64,000 nt of DNA from assembly GCF_033473495.1 (NCBI RefSeq), contig NC_088936.1, positions 3,906,001 to 3,970,000 of the forward strand, written 5' to 3'. A model generated the notes under the pieces. That model made no database searches and had not been told where the DNA came from. It saw only the letters and a program-made list of their open reading frames with translations. The position numbers and the translations under genes are program-made. This DNA is from Cercospora beticola (taxonomy: Eukaryota; Ascomycota; Dothideomycetes; Mycosphaerellales; Mycosphaerellaceae). Below, piece after piece: positions 37,866 to 48,430 of the stretch; position 1 is the stretch's first letter, and each line of letters begins with the position of its first letter.

Positions 37866-39848
37866 ATGGCGACCACGATTCCTCGCGTGCTGGTAGTAGC
37901 TGGGTCGGACAGCTCAGGAGGAGCGTAAGTTCGATGCAAGATTTGAGAAGCAGAGCTTTCGGCCTGACCATGAATCAGTGGGCTGGAAGCCGATCAAAAA
38001 GTGATTGCCGGCAAGTCAGTTCGGGCCGTAGGACATGGCATTGATGCTGATCCTGGTCAGCGCATGGCTGCTATGCAATGACAGCAACGACTGCATTAAC
38101 TGCACAGAATACGCAAGGTGTATATGGAATCCATGAGACTCCAACAAACTTCGTGCAGAAGCAAATTGACGCGTGTATCGATGATATCGGCGTTGATGTT
38201 CTCAAGACTGGTAGGCATCACGAGGCCTGGTCATGCAGCATCTATCGTTGAGAGATACTGAGCCTTGTAGGGATGCTCGCTTCGGCGCAGACCATTGCTG
38301 CCGTCGCGACTGCTATACAGCAGCACAATGTTGCAAGAACAGTCGTCGATCCTGTATGGCCGTCATTTCAAAGCAAGTTGTTCATGCATTCTAATCAAGT
38401 CAGGTTATGGTCTCTACAAGTGGCGCACAATTGCTTCCAGAAAAGGCCGTGAAGAATATGGTCTCGGATTTGTTGCCGCTGACCACAGTCCTCACGCCTA
38501 ACATACCCGAAGCCACTCTTATACTCCGCAAAGCTGGCAAAGAAGCCTTTCCCATCGATGGGCTCGAAGACCTGAAACGACTCGCTGCGGAAGTCCACTC
38601 CCTTGGTCCCAAATATGTCCTCCTCAAGGGTGGCCACTTCCCTCTCACGTCAGACTACAAGACAGCAAGCAGCGAGGCCGAGAAGAAACTTGTTTGCAAC
38701 ATCCTCTTCGGCGGCGAAACGATGGACATCATCGAATTTCCCTACCTCAAGAGCAAAGACACCCACGGCACTGGCTGCTCCCTCGCCTCTGCTCTCGCCT
38801 GCAACCTCGCTCACGGTCTCGAAATCACCCAAGCTGTCGTCGCCGCTTGCCGCTATGTCGATACTGGAATCAAAACTGCCTTCAAGCTCGGCGTGGGTAG
38901 CGGTCCGATCAACCACTTCCACTCCCTCCAAATTGTGTCTTTTCCACCCAATGGCTTCATCGACTACCTTCTCGACCGCTTCGACGTCCAACCCGCCTGG
39001 CACGAATTTACACACCACGATTTCGTAGAAAAGCTCGGCGACGGGAGCCTCGATCCGGAACGCTTCAAATATTACATGATACAAGACTACCTCTACCTTA
39101 TCCAATTCGCGCGCGCAAACGCTCTCGCGGGATATAAGGCGAAGACATTGCCAGATATCGCTGGTGCTGCGGCGATTGTCCTGCATATCCAGCGCGAGAC
39201 GGCATTGCATGTGAAAGAGTGCGAAGAATTTGGCGTTACGGAGGAGATGATGTTGCAGTATGAGGAGCATCAGGCTTGTACGGCTTACACGAGATTCGTC
39301 TTGGACGTGGGCCAGAGCGAGGATTGGTTGGCCTTGCAGATCGCGCTATTGCCGTGTTTGTTGGGGTATGCGGTTATTGCGAAGAGGTTGAAAGCTTTGC
39401 AGGGTCGCTTATTTCCTGCTGATGGAAAGGGGAAGACGAATCGGTATGCGACCTGGATCGACAATTATGTCGCAGAGGATTATACGGCTGCTGTGAAGAC
39501 GGGATGTGGTGAGTTTGGCATTCGCTGAGGGGGACCATTTGAGCATGGGCTGATCGATCTAGGTCTCATCGAGAAACATGCGCATAAGCAGAGTCCGACG
39601 AGGATTGAGGAGCTGGTGAAGATTTTCATTCATGCTACGAAGGTGAGCACTTCAGCCCGTGTCTCTTCCCGACAACGATACTGGCATGTGGAAGTGGCGT
39701 TGCTAACCTTTTGCAGATGGAAACCGGCTTCTGGGACATGGCCGAAGGGGGCGAGAAGGTGCAGGAGAAGGCAAAGCGCAACGAAAGCATTGTCACTGCG
39801 AGCACGAATACGAGTCGACACTACTCGGGACGAACGACTGGTCGGTGA
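37866..39848 (+). CDS. THI20: THI20-type bifunctional HMP(-P) kinase / thiaminase II
   Basis: 546-residue enzyme, close to the 551 of yeast Thi20. Exons: 37866-37924, 37979-38010, 38061-38210, 38271-38353, 38404-39508, 39563-39642, 39717-39848. The N-terminal ribokinase-like half phosphorylates hydroxymethylpyrimidine for thiamine synthesis: GSDSSGGAGLEAD (substrate loop), HGCYAMTATTALTAQNTQGV, PVMVSTSGAQLL, LLKGGHF, and the anion hole DTHGTGCSLASALA. The TenA half (about 340 on) salvages damaged thiamine: WHEFTHHDFVEKL, YYMIQDYLYL, ALLPCLLGYAVI with the likely catalytic Cys, and WIDNYVAEDY. The tail (METGFWDMAEGG and about 30 residues) carries the conserved Glu region. Intron 2 (38011-38060) must use a GC donor to keep frame. 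Confidence 0.93.
38011..38060 (+). other. GC-AG intron in THI20
   Basis: The donor reads G|GCAAGT, the consensus of the rare GC-AG class, and the acceptor GGTCAG|. Only this splice joins VIA to AHGCYAMTATT in frame. Using the nearby GT inside GCAAGTCAGT breaks the frame. Confidence 0.8.
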
Positions 39849-41003
39849 GCTGTTTGCGCAGTATAAGGAGCATGAGCATGGCTGCGGAAACTTGCTGAGA
39901 TCTATGTTATAGCTAGGCAGAGGTTTATGCATGAATGCCAAAGGGCGGTGATGTGGCATTTGAGCTTCTTTCATTTACTCTTCCTCTCACCCATTCTTGT
40001 CACAGCTGATATTCACACCCCTCGCTTTACATTCTCTCTCATCCAGAGCCAGCTCATTCAGCCTAGATATGACAAAGAGAGGCTGAGACAGCCAACAATT
40101 CTTTCCGCGTCGGTGGTGAAGTCAATAAGTCGTCAGAGAAAAACGGCGCATGATATTACATATGGCCATCAGATACTTGGCTACTAGTCGATCACGCATC
40201 GAGTAGCTTGGTGCGGTACGGTTCATTCCACCGAGGTGGGAAGACACTGTTTCTTTTTTTGCTTAACTGCAATAACTTTTGCTCATTGCCGCGTCGTAAT
40301 CATGTGTAGTCGCTGATGAGCTTGCTGTGGCAACAGATGTATGAGAATCGAGGAGCAAATGACTGCTGTAGATTCGAAGGCCGAGGACAGTGGTATACAG
40401 TATTCCGGGGCCCTTTACTTCTGCAATCTGTCATCAATTCGAAGGTCACTGCAGCTCCTCGAGTGCGATCTTCCTGCCTCAGTCGTGTCAAGACCAGCCT
40501 ACGTATAGCGCTTGCACAGCGTATGCTCTTGACAGTTGTTGCCGGTTTGGTGGCTCGAGCAGTAAGTCGTTAGGAATGCCCTGGCGCTTGGTGGTTGATA
40601 CGCTCACAGGAGGGCTATAAGTCAAGCGCGACTTATGTCCCACTTGAGATAGGTCAAACCCACTGTGCAGGCATCAACTGTTTTGCATAAATGTGTCACC
40701 TTTTTGATCGTTGGCTGTTAGAAGAAATGTCTAGGTGCGCTTAGTTGTGGCCATTCTGCATCTTGCACACAATGCTTCTATCTCAGGCTTATCTCATGAC
40801 TGCCATACTCAAACTTCATCATTCAGTATGAGGTGGAAAGAAATTCGCTCACTTTGTTTATCCTCAAGGTCAAAGTTCCCAAGCAAAAGACTCCTTGAAC
40901 TCCTTGTCTTCTTTGCTCTGCGGCGCAAAAGCCTATCTCTGGCGCCAGGTATCATCTTCCTCCTCCACTGTCCAGTTCTGTTCTCTCTATCCTGCTTCTC
41001 CTC
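39849..41003. other. Convergent intergenic region between THI20 and YKT6
   Basis: About 1.15 kb of 3' flanks. One short ATG frame (39927-40187, 86 codons) starts with a hydrophobic stretch like a signal peptide but has no other support. No repeats or RNA genes seen. Confidence 0.5.
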
Positions 41004-41737
41004 TTACATGACCACGCAGCAGCTATTCTGCTTCTTGGCTTGTGTATAGAACATCTTACTCTGTGCGCTCAGCCCGTCGGATTTGGCGACCAAGCTGTCG
41101 ATTTTCTCGCCTCGTTCTAGCACGGATTCGATGGTTTTGTGTAGCACGATTTTCGTCTCGTCGAGCTCTTTTTGGATCTGTCATTCTATCGTCAGCCCTG
41201 TGTGTCTCCTCCTCTCCTCTGCTTTCCGCCAAAGCAGGATCGAGCTATCGCACCTTCATGATACTATCCGCTTGCTGTGGATCCTGGTACTTGACGATAT
41301 ACTCCTTCAACTGCGTGAACGGCACTTCGCCATTGCTGTTCTCCCACGCCGACTTGGGGAATTTGCTCAGGAACTCGTCGAGGATCTTCGAGAGCAGCTG
41401 GTGGGCTACGAGCTTAGGGTATTCATGGTCGGAGATAATGATGCCGCAGACGCCTTCGGAGCGCGCATAGGAGTGGAAGGTGTAGGACTGCTCTTCAACG
41501 TCTTGTCGTTGGCCTGGGTTGGTGCGCTCGGCTACAGTCTTCGCGAAGACAGTGAGGAACTCGCCGACGCTAGATCGTGTGAAGCGGGAGAAGCTGGAGA
41601 GGTCGCGTTCGGCGGCGAGTTCGACGGCGGGCTTGGATTCATTGCGCAGGATCTATATCGGGATTCGTGTCAGAAGCGTCGTGGTATGGAGACAGTGGGA
41701 AGAGCGATGGACGTACGCCAATGTAGAGGATCTTCAT
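41004..41737 (-). CDS. YKT6: YKT6, R-SNARE with lipid-anchored C-terminus
   Basis: 197-residue SNARE (yeast Ykt6 is 200) used in ER-Golgi, vacuolar and autophagosome fusion. Exons on the minus strand: 41737-41717 (only 7 codons), 41652-41254, 41177-41004. The longin domain comes first: [59 protein letters not shown]. The SNARE helix follows: [20 protein letters not shown] with the central Arg, then [20 protein letters not shown]. The end CCVVM provides the palmitoylated and farnesylated cysteines (CaaX) that replace a membrane helix. The gene is divergent from IES6 with 259 bases between the start codons. Confidence 0.96.
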
Positions 41738-41996
41738 GGTGGGCGTGTGGTTGTACGAGGAAAGTGATCGGGCGAGAAGATTGGTGGGTGTTAGTTAAAG
41801 CGGTGCCTGAGCGGTATGGTGCCCCTCGTGATGCATGTGGTCACTGTTCGGCGTTGGAAGCTGACATGCCGATCGATTGCGCTGCACCTGGAACCAGCGA
41901 ACCGTTCGTCTACTGCGCTGTCCCTGCTTGCGGAAACACCACCACTTCACGAAGACATTCATCGAAAACGGCGCAGACGAGAATCCCACCCTCACC
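41738..41996. promoter_or_regulatory. Shared divergent promoter, YKT6 / IES6
   Basis: 259 bases between divergent housekeeping genes. No specific element recognised. Confidence 0.5.
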
Positions 41997-42566
41997 ATGG
42001 CGCCCATCACGACCGCCTCCAACGACGAGACGCACGCCGCGCTGCTCGACACGCTCGACATGCACAAGATCCACAAGCCCTTCCGCAATCCTAACTGGAA
42101 ACCGCCGCAGCGTCGCAACAAGAACTTGAAGCAGATCCTGTCTGAAGCGCAGCGCGCGCAGCAGAGTCTGATCAACACCCAGCAGAACTCGGGCGCGAGC
42201 ACACCCTTCCCAAACAGCGATGGGACGAACACGCCCTCCCTCAACCCCAATGCGGAGAAGGCGAGCCAGGATCTCAGTCGCCTGGTCTTGGATAAGAACG
42301 CGAAGCAGAACAACGGTCTCGCACCCACACCGCTTCCTGCTGGCTTTGGAGGGCCGAGTGTTACCTATACCAGCATCGCTGCTGCGCCCAGCTTGAAGCC
42401 AAAGAAGAAGTATTGCGACATCACCGGGCTGCCCGCCAAGTACAAAGATCCCAAGTCAGGACTGTATTACTACAACGCAGAGATCTACGCCGTCGTGCGG
42501 AGTCTCAACACGACCCAGGTGCAGCAGTATCTTGCCGCAAGAGGTGCAAACACCGTCCTCAAGTGA
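41997..42566 (+). CDS. IES6: IES6, INO80 chromatin-remodelling complex subunit
   Basis: 189-residue intronless protein. Ies6 joins Arp5 in a module of the INO80 remodeller needed for its activity and for genome stability. The N-terminal part has IHKPFRNPNWKPPQRRNKNL and KQILSEAQRA, the family's basic anchor. A Ser/Thr/Pro linker follows. The C-terminal YL1_C domain reads KKKYCDITGLPAKYKDPKSG, LYYYNAEIYAVVRSL and ends QQYLAARGANTVLK. The ATG at 41997 is the nearest to the conserved part; the frame is open for 40 codons upstream without known motifs. Identity is firm, because short proteins with an isolated YL1_C domain of this kind are Ies6. Confidence 0.92.
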   Translation: MAPITTASNDETHAALLDTLDMHKIHKPFRNPNWKPPQRRNKNLKQILSEAQRAQQSLINTQQNSGASTPFPNSDGTNTPSLNPNAEKASQDLSRLVLDKNAKQNNGLAPTPLPAGFGGPSVTYTSIAAAPSLKPKKKYCDITGLPAKYKDPKSGLYYYNAEIYAVVRSLNTTQVQQYLAARGANTVLK

Positions 42567-43159
42567 GTGGAGGCGCAAGGGAAATTATCGTTGAAGACAG
42601 AGATTGCTTCTAGCGACATAATTTGTGGAACAATGGCTATACCATCGTTTCGGTGAAGACTTCCGGACGCGCGTGGCTGCCAGAAGATCAGGGACCGGGT
42701 AAAAAAGGGATCCAGGAACGACTTCGCGCCATTGCTTAGTAGCGCTCGTCAGCGCGTGTGACCCATTTATCGTCCTCTAGCCGAGCAACCGCCGAAGACT
42801 AAGGGAAGGAAAAACACGAATGTCTTCCCACCTGCTGTGGGTGCACCGATGCCGGCAACTCGCAATGTCCGCAACGCTACCTGTGCCTTCCGCTACCACG
42901 CCTGCACGCTGACAAGGACACGATGACCTTCCACGTGCTGCCCTCCGCGGCAGCCCTTTTTCAATGGCCTCCACCACCCTCCGCTTCTGCTCACATCGAT
43001 CGTGATATTCCTATTCAATCTTCGATCACTGAGCTGGAGATACTCCATCACTACCCTGGGCTGCCCACCTATTCGACTACTGCACGACATCTCGACCGAT
43101 CGCTGCCCAACTACTTCACTGCCTACTAGCAGCCTAGCTTCCGTCACTACTAGCCCACT
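42567..43159. other. Intergenic region downstream of IES6
   Basis: About 590 bases. Weak frames on both strands, none convincing. Probably the promoter of the first F-box gene. Confidence 0.5.
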
Positions 43160-43780
43160 ATGCACCGAGATGCAGCTACGACAGTCTTCATGATACCGGA
43201 ATTGGCAGAATGTATCCTGTACCAGCTGGGCCAATTAAACGCCTGGCGACAGCTCTTCGTTATTCAACGGGTCAACAGCACCTTTCAGTCCATCATCCAA
43301 ACCTCTCCCGATCTGCGAAGGACCATGCACCTTGAACAGCCGGATGCGCGACGCACCCATGTGACGAAGTTTTCCGAGGCAGTAGACATCTACAAGCGTT
43401 TCTTCTTTAACATCGAAGATCTCCTGTACCCGTTCTGGACCAATACGCGGCCTATCGGGCGAGGAACACCATCCGCTGCCATTGCCGTGAGCATGAACAT
43501 CTCCTTATACTGGTCGGAAGAGTCGCCAGGTGTTATGATTAGTGATCCTCCTGCCGAAGCGATGGATAGAACCACGCCAATCGAGAGGAACGAATCCTGG
43601 AGGAATCTCCTTGTGCCATATCATCCGGAGCATGCGTTGGAATTGCATTGTTGCGGGTATGATGTTATGGCGCGCTTTGGTGGGAAGTATACACTGGGTG
43701 ATCTGGCAGACGAGGCGATTCGCGCTGGGAAGGCTCATCTGGGCGGGCTGGGCAGGGTCATGTACTATGGGCAGGATTAG
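43160..43780 (+). CDS. F-box protein, local family member 1
   Basis: 206-residue single-exon protein. An F-box lies at about residues 10-55: IPELAECILYQLGQLNAWRQ, then VIQRVNSTFQSIIQTSPDLR. The F-box binds Skp1 in SCF ubiquitin ligases, so the rest would be a substrate-binding part. The C-terminal half has no known repeat; it is rich in Trp, Tyr and Gly (NESWRNLLVPY, CCGYDVMARFGGKY) and resembles small F-box proteins that are abundant in Dothideomycetes. It heads a run of three F-box genes on the same strand that share the motif 'Q-RV-..F...I..S..LR..M'. It is the most diverged of the three. Target unknown. Confidence 0.75.
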   Translation: MHRDAATTVFMIPELAECILYQLGQLNAWRQLFVIQRVNSTFQSIIQTSPDLRRTMHLEQPDARRTHVTKFSEAVDIYKRFFFNIEDLLYPFWTNTRPIGRGTPSAAIAVSMNISLYWSEESPGVMISDPPAEAMDRTTPIERNESWRNLLVPYHPEHALELHCCGYDVMARFGGKYTLGDLADEAIRAGKAHLGGLGRVMYYGQD

Positions 43781-44617
43781 GGCAAGATTTGGGTTGGCGA
43801 TAGATACTAATAAGTGAGTTGTGAAGGAACACTGCTATAAGTTCCTCTTGATGCGTTGTTAGCGGGAATCGGGATTTCAGACCCAGAGGTCGTCACAAGC
43901 TGCACTCTTTCTTCGCTTCCTTGCCTTTCTGGGCCTACACCGCCGCTCCGCGTGTCGAGTGAGCAACAACATCTCACGACGCTTTTCCACTAGCCAGTTC
44001 TGGACTCTATTACTGATCGAATCATAGACGATGGACGACGGATCGGCCACACTGACTGCCGCGAAGGGCCGATGTTCGTTTCCATGGACTATCCGAATGG
44101 CACAAACGAAGTCGCCGGGAACGGTCTTGCAAGTCCATTTCGCTGGAGTCTTCTGGAGCATATTTGTCCTTTGATGCATGGGAGTTGTACCCTGGGACAT
44201 GTGCCGGAGACTATGTGGGCGGAAACTGTGTGGGATTGCTGGAGCGGGTTGAATCGTGATGGATGGTCCACAGACCGGCGGCGCGGTACTCGGACATTGA
44301 TCAGTGGCGATGCGGAGACGGCTAGCGAGCGCGTGAGGAGGTGCGCAGGGAGTTTGGCTCATGTGAAGTGAGGGTGTTCCTTCACTTCACAACGGTCTCG
44401 TCTGCTTTGGATGCGTTATTGGCAAGAGCGGGATTCTCGCCGCTGCCTGCGGCCTGCTTCTCAATTGCACACTTGTTGATTCAACTTCTCTGTCGTCTGA
44501 GGAACTTCAAGACCAAAAGTCACTTGCACAAACCTTCGCACGGTAAGATGCGGTTTGAGCACCTTGAAGACAAGACCTGTCACTAATTACGCGAGACACA
44601 GGACAGAGGAGCGGGAT
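43781..44617. other. Region between F-box members 1 and 2, possible small minus-strand gene
   Basis: A minus-strand ATG frame of 161 codons (44362-43877) ends with a basic stretch (RPRKARKRRKSAACDDLWV) and overlaps a plus-strand frame (44072-44371). Neither has a known domain, and I cannot tell whether either is expressed. Confidence 0.3.
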
Positions 44618-45316
44618 ATGGCTGCTGTCAACCACCAAGCGTCTGATCGCGAGAGAGTGGCCAACGACACTGAAACAGAAATGAATGTCACCACCATGAT
44701 CAATTCTACAAGCACAACAACGATGGGCATTGCTGCTCAAAAAGTCTTCGACACTCCAGAGTTGCTCGAGCAGATTCTCCTGAACCTCGATTCGATCGGA
44801 CTGCACGTTCTTCAGCGCGTCAGTGCTTGTTTCAAAGACACCATGAGCGCATCGCCGAAACTTCGACAGCACATGTTTTTGCAAATGAGACAGGAAGGCC
44901 TCTGCGAAGCTGTAGAACAATTGCTTCTGGAGCCGAGGGTTCGTGGCAAGTTAGGTCCTCTCGAGTTCATGGGGGTCCGTATTGTCATGAGCTACACAGA
45001 TTCAAGACTTATCATCGAATTGGATGTTAGTGAGGACTGGTTTAAGGCTCAGGCAAAGCTGTGCACTTCGGGATGGTGGGTCCCAGCGGAATGCACAGCT
45101 TGGAAGGGCAGAGTAGCAGGATTATCATGGAACAAGCTCAGGGTCACGGCAAAGGAGGTGGGCGTGCAAGTCACGTTGCACTGCGGACACTTGGAGAAAT
45201 CTGACTGCCTTCACATCGAGGAGCCTACGCTGCATGACCTGTTGCAGCATGCCTGGCGCCTCTTCCTGAAGATGAACGACGAAGTGGATTTGTTGCACCG
45301 GACCATTATGTGGTAG
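44618..45316 (+). CDS. F-box protein, local family member 2
   Basis: 232-residue single-exon protein. After a Thr/Asn-rich N-terminus of about 40 residues comes the F-box: VFDTPELLEQILLNLDSIGL, then HVLQRVSACFKDTMSASPKL and RQHMFLQM. The remainder (LGPLEFMGVRIVMSYTDSRL, WNKLRVTAKEVGVQVTLHCG) has alternating strands and could be the target-binding part. The F-box and the residues after it are closely related to the gene at 46092-46927, so the two are probably a tandem duplication. The frame is open upstream to a TTG at 44555; the first ATG (44618) is used. Likely an SCF subunit, target unknown. Confidence 0.77.
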   Translation: MAAVNHQASDRERVANDTETEMNVTTMINSTSTTTMGIAAQKVFDTPELLEQILLNLDSIGLHVLQRVSACFKDTMSASPKLRQHMFLQMRQEGLCEAVEQLLLEPRVRGKLGPLEFMGVRIVMSYTDSRLIIELDVSEDWFKAQAKLCTSGWWVPAECTAWKGRVAGLSWNKLRVTAKEVGVQVTLHCGHLEKSDCLHIEEPTLHDLLQHAWRLFLKMNDEVDLLHRTIMW

Positions 45317-46091
45317 TGCTTGATTCCTGGGCGGAATTCAGAGGAGGAGCAGAGACCTGGGCCTTGTAGACACGAGCTGCAAGAAAGCATGGAGGTTGGT
45401 ATCATGGGGTAAAGAGTGCGCGATGCCTCAAGGTCAGCTCCTCACTTGAAGATTGGGCCCAACACCTCCATCATACAGATGAACTCGATGCAACGCCACG
45501 AAAGTATAGCGAAGGTACAAAGTTCAACACTCTGTCCCCTCTCAAGTTGACGCAAGGCATGAAGCTGGACTAACACAACAAGCAACAAAGCAAAATCATA
45601 AATGAATGCTGGGGGTCCAGTCGACAGACAAGACTACGCGCACGAGCGATGATTGCCAGTCTTGTTGAAGATACGACGATGCCCGCCGTTCGCGCCAGAT
45701 ATCCGTGGTCAAGGGGGCATTCGATACCGCTGAGGGTCCTCGATCGCTGGAAGCAGAGAGTTCTGGCATTTGTTCTCCCTGACAGCTTGCCATTCATGCT
45801 GTTCAGGGTGCTGATACCTACGAGCTCAGCAAGACCATTGCGCGCTGAGAGCTGGCCGTCGCGCCGGCATGAAGCGAGGCAAAAACGTTGTTGTCGCGGC
45901 ACTCGCGAGAGCCGTTTGCCTTAGACGTGCTGGCTTCCATGCTCACTTCATCTGCATGTGAAGCCTTGGCGTGTTTGTTTGACGCTGTTAGCTCCACTTT
46001 GTGGTTGCGGTGCAACCAAACTTGCTTCACGTCTCTCGACAAGTCATCAAAACCACCAACAATTGCATAAGGCGGCCTCGCGATCGCAGTC
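45317..46091. other. Intergenic region between F-box members 2 and 3
   Basis: About 775 bases with no supported gene. Minus-strand frames here continue as antisense shadow over the next F-box gene. Confidence 0.5.
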
Positions 46092-46927
46092 ATGGCACAA
46101 GTGCGCCTCGCCAACGACAAGATGGCGCAACCAACTACGGCGGACTTGCTCGACATGGGCAACAACAAGGTTGCTGAAAGCAAGATCTTTAAGGCAATTT
46201 GAGCTGACACCAGTCGCAGATTGCACACCCACAAACTGGCGGGGTTTCCATGAAAGCACGATCGAAAGTGTTCTCGCTCCCCGAGCTCGTCGAGAAGATC
46301 CTCGAGTTTGTCGACACGATGGACTTGTTCCGTCTCCAACGCGTCAACACCAGTTTCAAGGACACCATTACCCGCTCGAAGGCGCTTCGCAAGTGCATGT
46401 TCCTCGACTCGTGGGACACGACCGAGGACGAAGAACAGAACAAGGCGCTGATCGATTTCCTCAAGGCCGGCTTCCTCGACAAAGTGACGCAGCCTTTCCA
46501 ATACCGCGGACAATGCAGGGGTACGTTCGAAGACTACAAGTCCTGGAAGAACCTTTACATTTTCGCGGAGTGCTCCACGAATGTGTACGAGGATGATGAA
46601 GTGGACGATTCTACCAAAGGTAAGCAAAAACAGGCGACGCAGGCAGGCAAGCGGCATGGCTCTTGGCGCAACATGTCCATTGTTGTTCAAGGTGGTAAGG
46701 TAGAGCTTGAGTTTCCTTCGAGGTACGATCACTATGACGGCGGCATGGTCAGCAGAATCGTGTGGTTCAAGGCCAGTGAGGACACGAAGCTTGGCGAACT
46801 TGCTGGCAAATGCTTCGCAGTCATGAAGGAGAACAAAGACAGAAGATCGCAGATTTTGACGGATGGTGCAATCAGTCGGCTGCTTGCTGAAAAGCATCCG
46901 GAGTGGGTTCTGCATAAGCGCGATTGA
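46092..46927 (+). CDS. F-box protein, local family member 3
   Basis: 261-residue protein in the preferred spliced model: exons 46092-46169 and 46220-46927. The intron has donor AAG|GTTGCT, branch site GCTGAC and acceptor CGCAG|, and splicing is exactly in frame. Without it, translation would start at the ATG at 46250 (225 residues), which keeps the whole F-box. The F-box reads VFSLPELVEKILEFVDTMDL, then RLQRVNTSFKDTITRSKALR and KCMFLD, matching member 2 almost position by position. A Lys/Gln-rich acidic linker and a strand-rich region (SWRNMSIVVQGGKVELEFPS) follow. The gene is the last of the F-box run. Likely an SCF substrate receptor of unknown target. Confidence 0.75.
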
Positions 46928-47367
46928 GGCTCCCTCTTTCTTTAACCGGACAACTCAAATGCTTTTTCGATCCTCGTATCTCTGTCTTGTGCAGCGTAGC
47001 TACGGCACTCTGTCTCAACAAGCGAGGCAGCTGCGGGATCAAGCTCGTGAGAGAAAACGCAGAGTAGTCGTGTTTCCCAGTTTCCCTTTTGCTGTCCGCT
47101 ACTAGGCTACGCATCGCAAAGTTACGCTCCCGCCGCCAGAAGGTCAAAGCGTCTCGGCATGCAAGTGAATTGTGCCGACAAGCGCTACTTTCCATCTCTC
47201 ATACTCAGTTCTACTGGAATCTCCATCAACATCACGGACGTCGCGTGAAACTCTTCCCGCGCAGATCACAGATCAGTTGTACAGCAGCGTCAGGCATTGC
47301 ACGAGTGGGTTGTACGCCTTAGGCGTGAAACATCGCAAATTGACATAAGCACACGATACACTGAAGC
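46928..47367. other. Intergenic region between F-box member 3 and the HAD gene
   Basis: 440 bases with no gene seen; it contains the promoter of the HAD hydrolase gene. Confidence 0.5.
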
Positions 47368-48382
47368 ATGCCTCCTCGAAATCTCCTCATTTGCTTCGAT
47401 GCTTTTGGCACATTGTTCAAGCCTAGACATTCTATTGCACAACAATACGGCGACGTCGCTCGATCATTTGGCTTGAGCGGTTTCACCAATGAGGACGTAA
47501 ACAGTTCTTTCAAAGCAGGTGCGCAAGCAAACCTTGTGGCATAACATGACTCAACCCTCTAGAAAAGAGACGCTGATGAAGTCTGACAGCGTTCAAGAAA
47601 GAATTAAAGCAGAACCCGAATTATGGTAAAGCGAATGGCATGAATCCCGAGAAGTGGTGGACGAATGTACGCGGAAGCTGTTCTCGTTCACAGAAGTCGG
47701 GAGCAAAGCTGACTACTGCTTCCAGATCATCACAAACACTTTCAAACCTCTCATTCCGCCCGAGCGAAGTATACCCAATGGCATGGTGTCCAAACTCCTC
47801 CACCGCTTCTGGCGCGACGAAGGCTATACACTTTTCGAAGATGTCCAACCTCTTATCAGAAAACTCCGCGAAGCACACAAAGCAGAGAACACTCGCGTCG
47901 TGATTGGCGTGATAACCAATTCTGATGATCGCGTGCCGGATATATTGACTTCATTCGGGCTGAAAGTCAGTCCGCTTCGATATGGTGGGCATTATGCGAA
48001 GTCTTCTGTTACGGCCGAAGTTGGACAGTACGATATTGACTTTTCTGTCATGTCGTACGATGTTGGACATGAGAAGCCTGATAAGAGGATTTTTGAAGCT
48101 GCAGAGGAGGTGCTTCAAACTTCTTTGCTGAGAGCTGAGGACGGGGAGTCGGTAGAGTGGCGGAAAGTGTATGTTGGCGATGAGTATGAGAAGGATGTCG
48201 TTGGTGCGCTGAACGCGGGCTGGAATGCTGTATTGATCGATCGAGAGACTGCCGGACAACGGCTGGATCTAGAGTGGCTCGATGAAAAGCCTGTGGCGAG
48301 TTTGTTTGAGGTCTTCCAACACTCAAGAGCTGTCGGGTTCAGTAGTCTGGATAAGCTGGCGCAGTGGCTGCCCTCGAAATGA
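47368..48382 (+). CDS. HAD-superfamily hydrolase (haloacid dehalogenase-like)
   Basis: 294-residue enzyme. Exons: 47368-47518, 47590-47666, 47726-48382, all joined in phase. HAD motif I is at the very start: LLICFDAFGTLFKP, with the Asp nucleophile. The cap region includes NPEKWWTN joined across intron 2 to IITNTFKPL. Motif II is in VVIGVITNSDDR, motif III around GHEKPDKRIFEAA (Lys), and motif IV in YVGDEYEKDVVGALNAGW. The set is complete, so the enzyme should be active. The layout matches the yeast YMR130W type, whose substrate is not established; most are small-molecule phosphatases. The C-terminus ends in a helix (SSLDKLAQWLPSK). Confidence 0.87.
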
Positions 48383-48430
48383 GGTTATTCGAGGCATAAA
48401 GTTGAGCGCTGGCTCTGTTTGAACTCCACT

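Noticed and set aside
39927..40187. 86-codon frame with a signal-peptide-like start
   Set aside because: Lies in the 3' flank of THI20, has no cysteine pattern or domain, and could be chance.
41083..42129. 348-codon plus-strand open frame
   Set aside because: It starts with TTG, lies antisense to YKT6 and runs into IES6 in another frame. YKT6 and IES6 explain the region fully.
45818..46915. 365-codon minus-strand open frame
   Set aside because: Antisense to F-box member 3, whose plus-strand frame carries a clear F-box; no domain on the minus strand.
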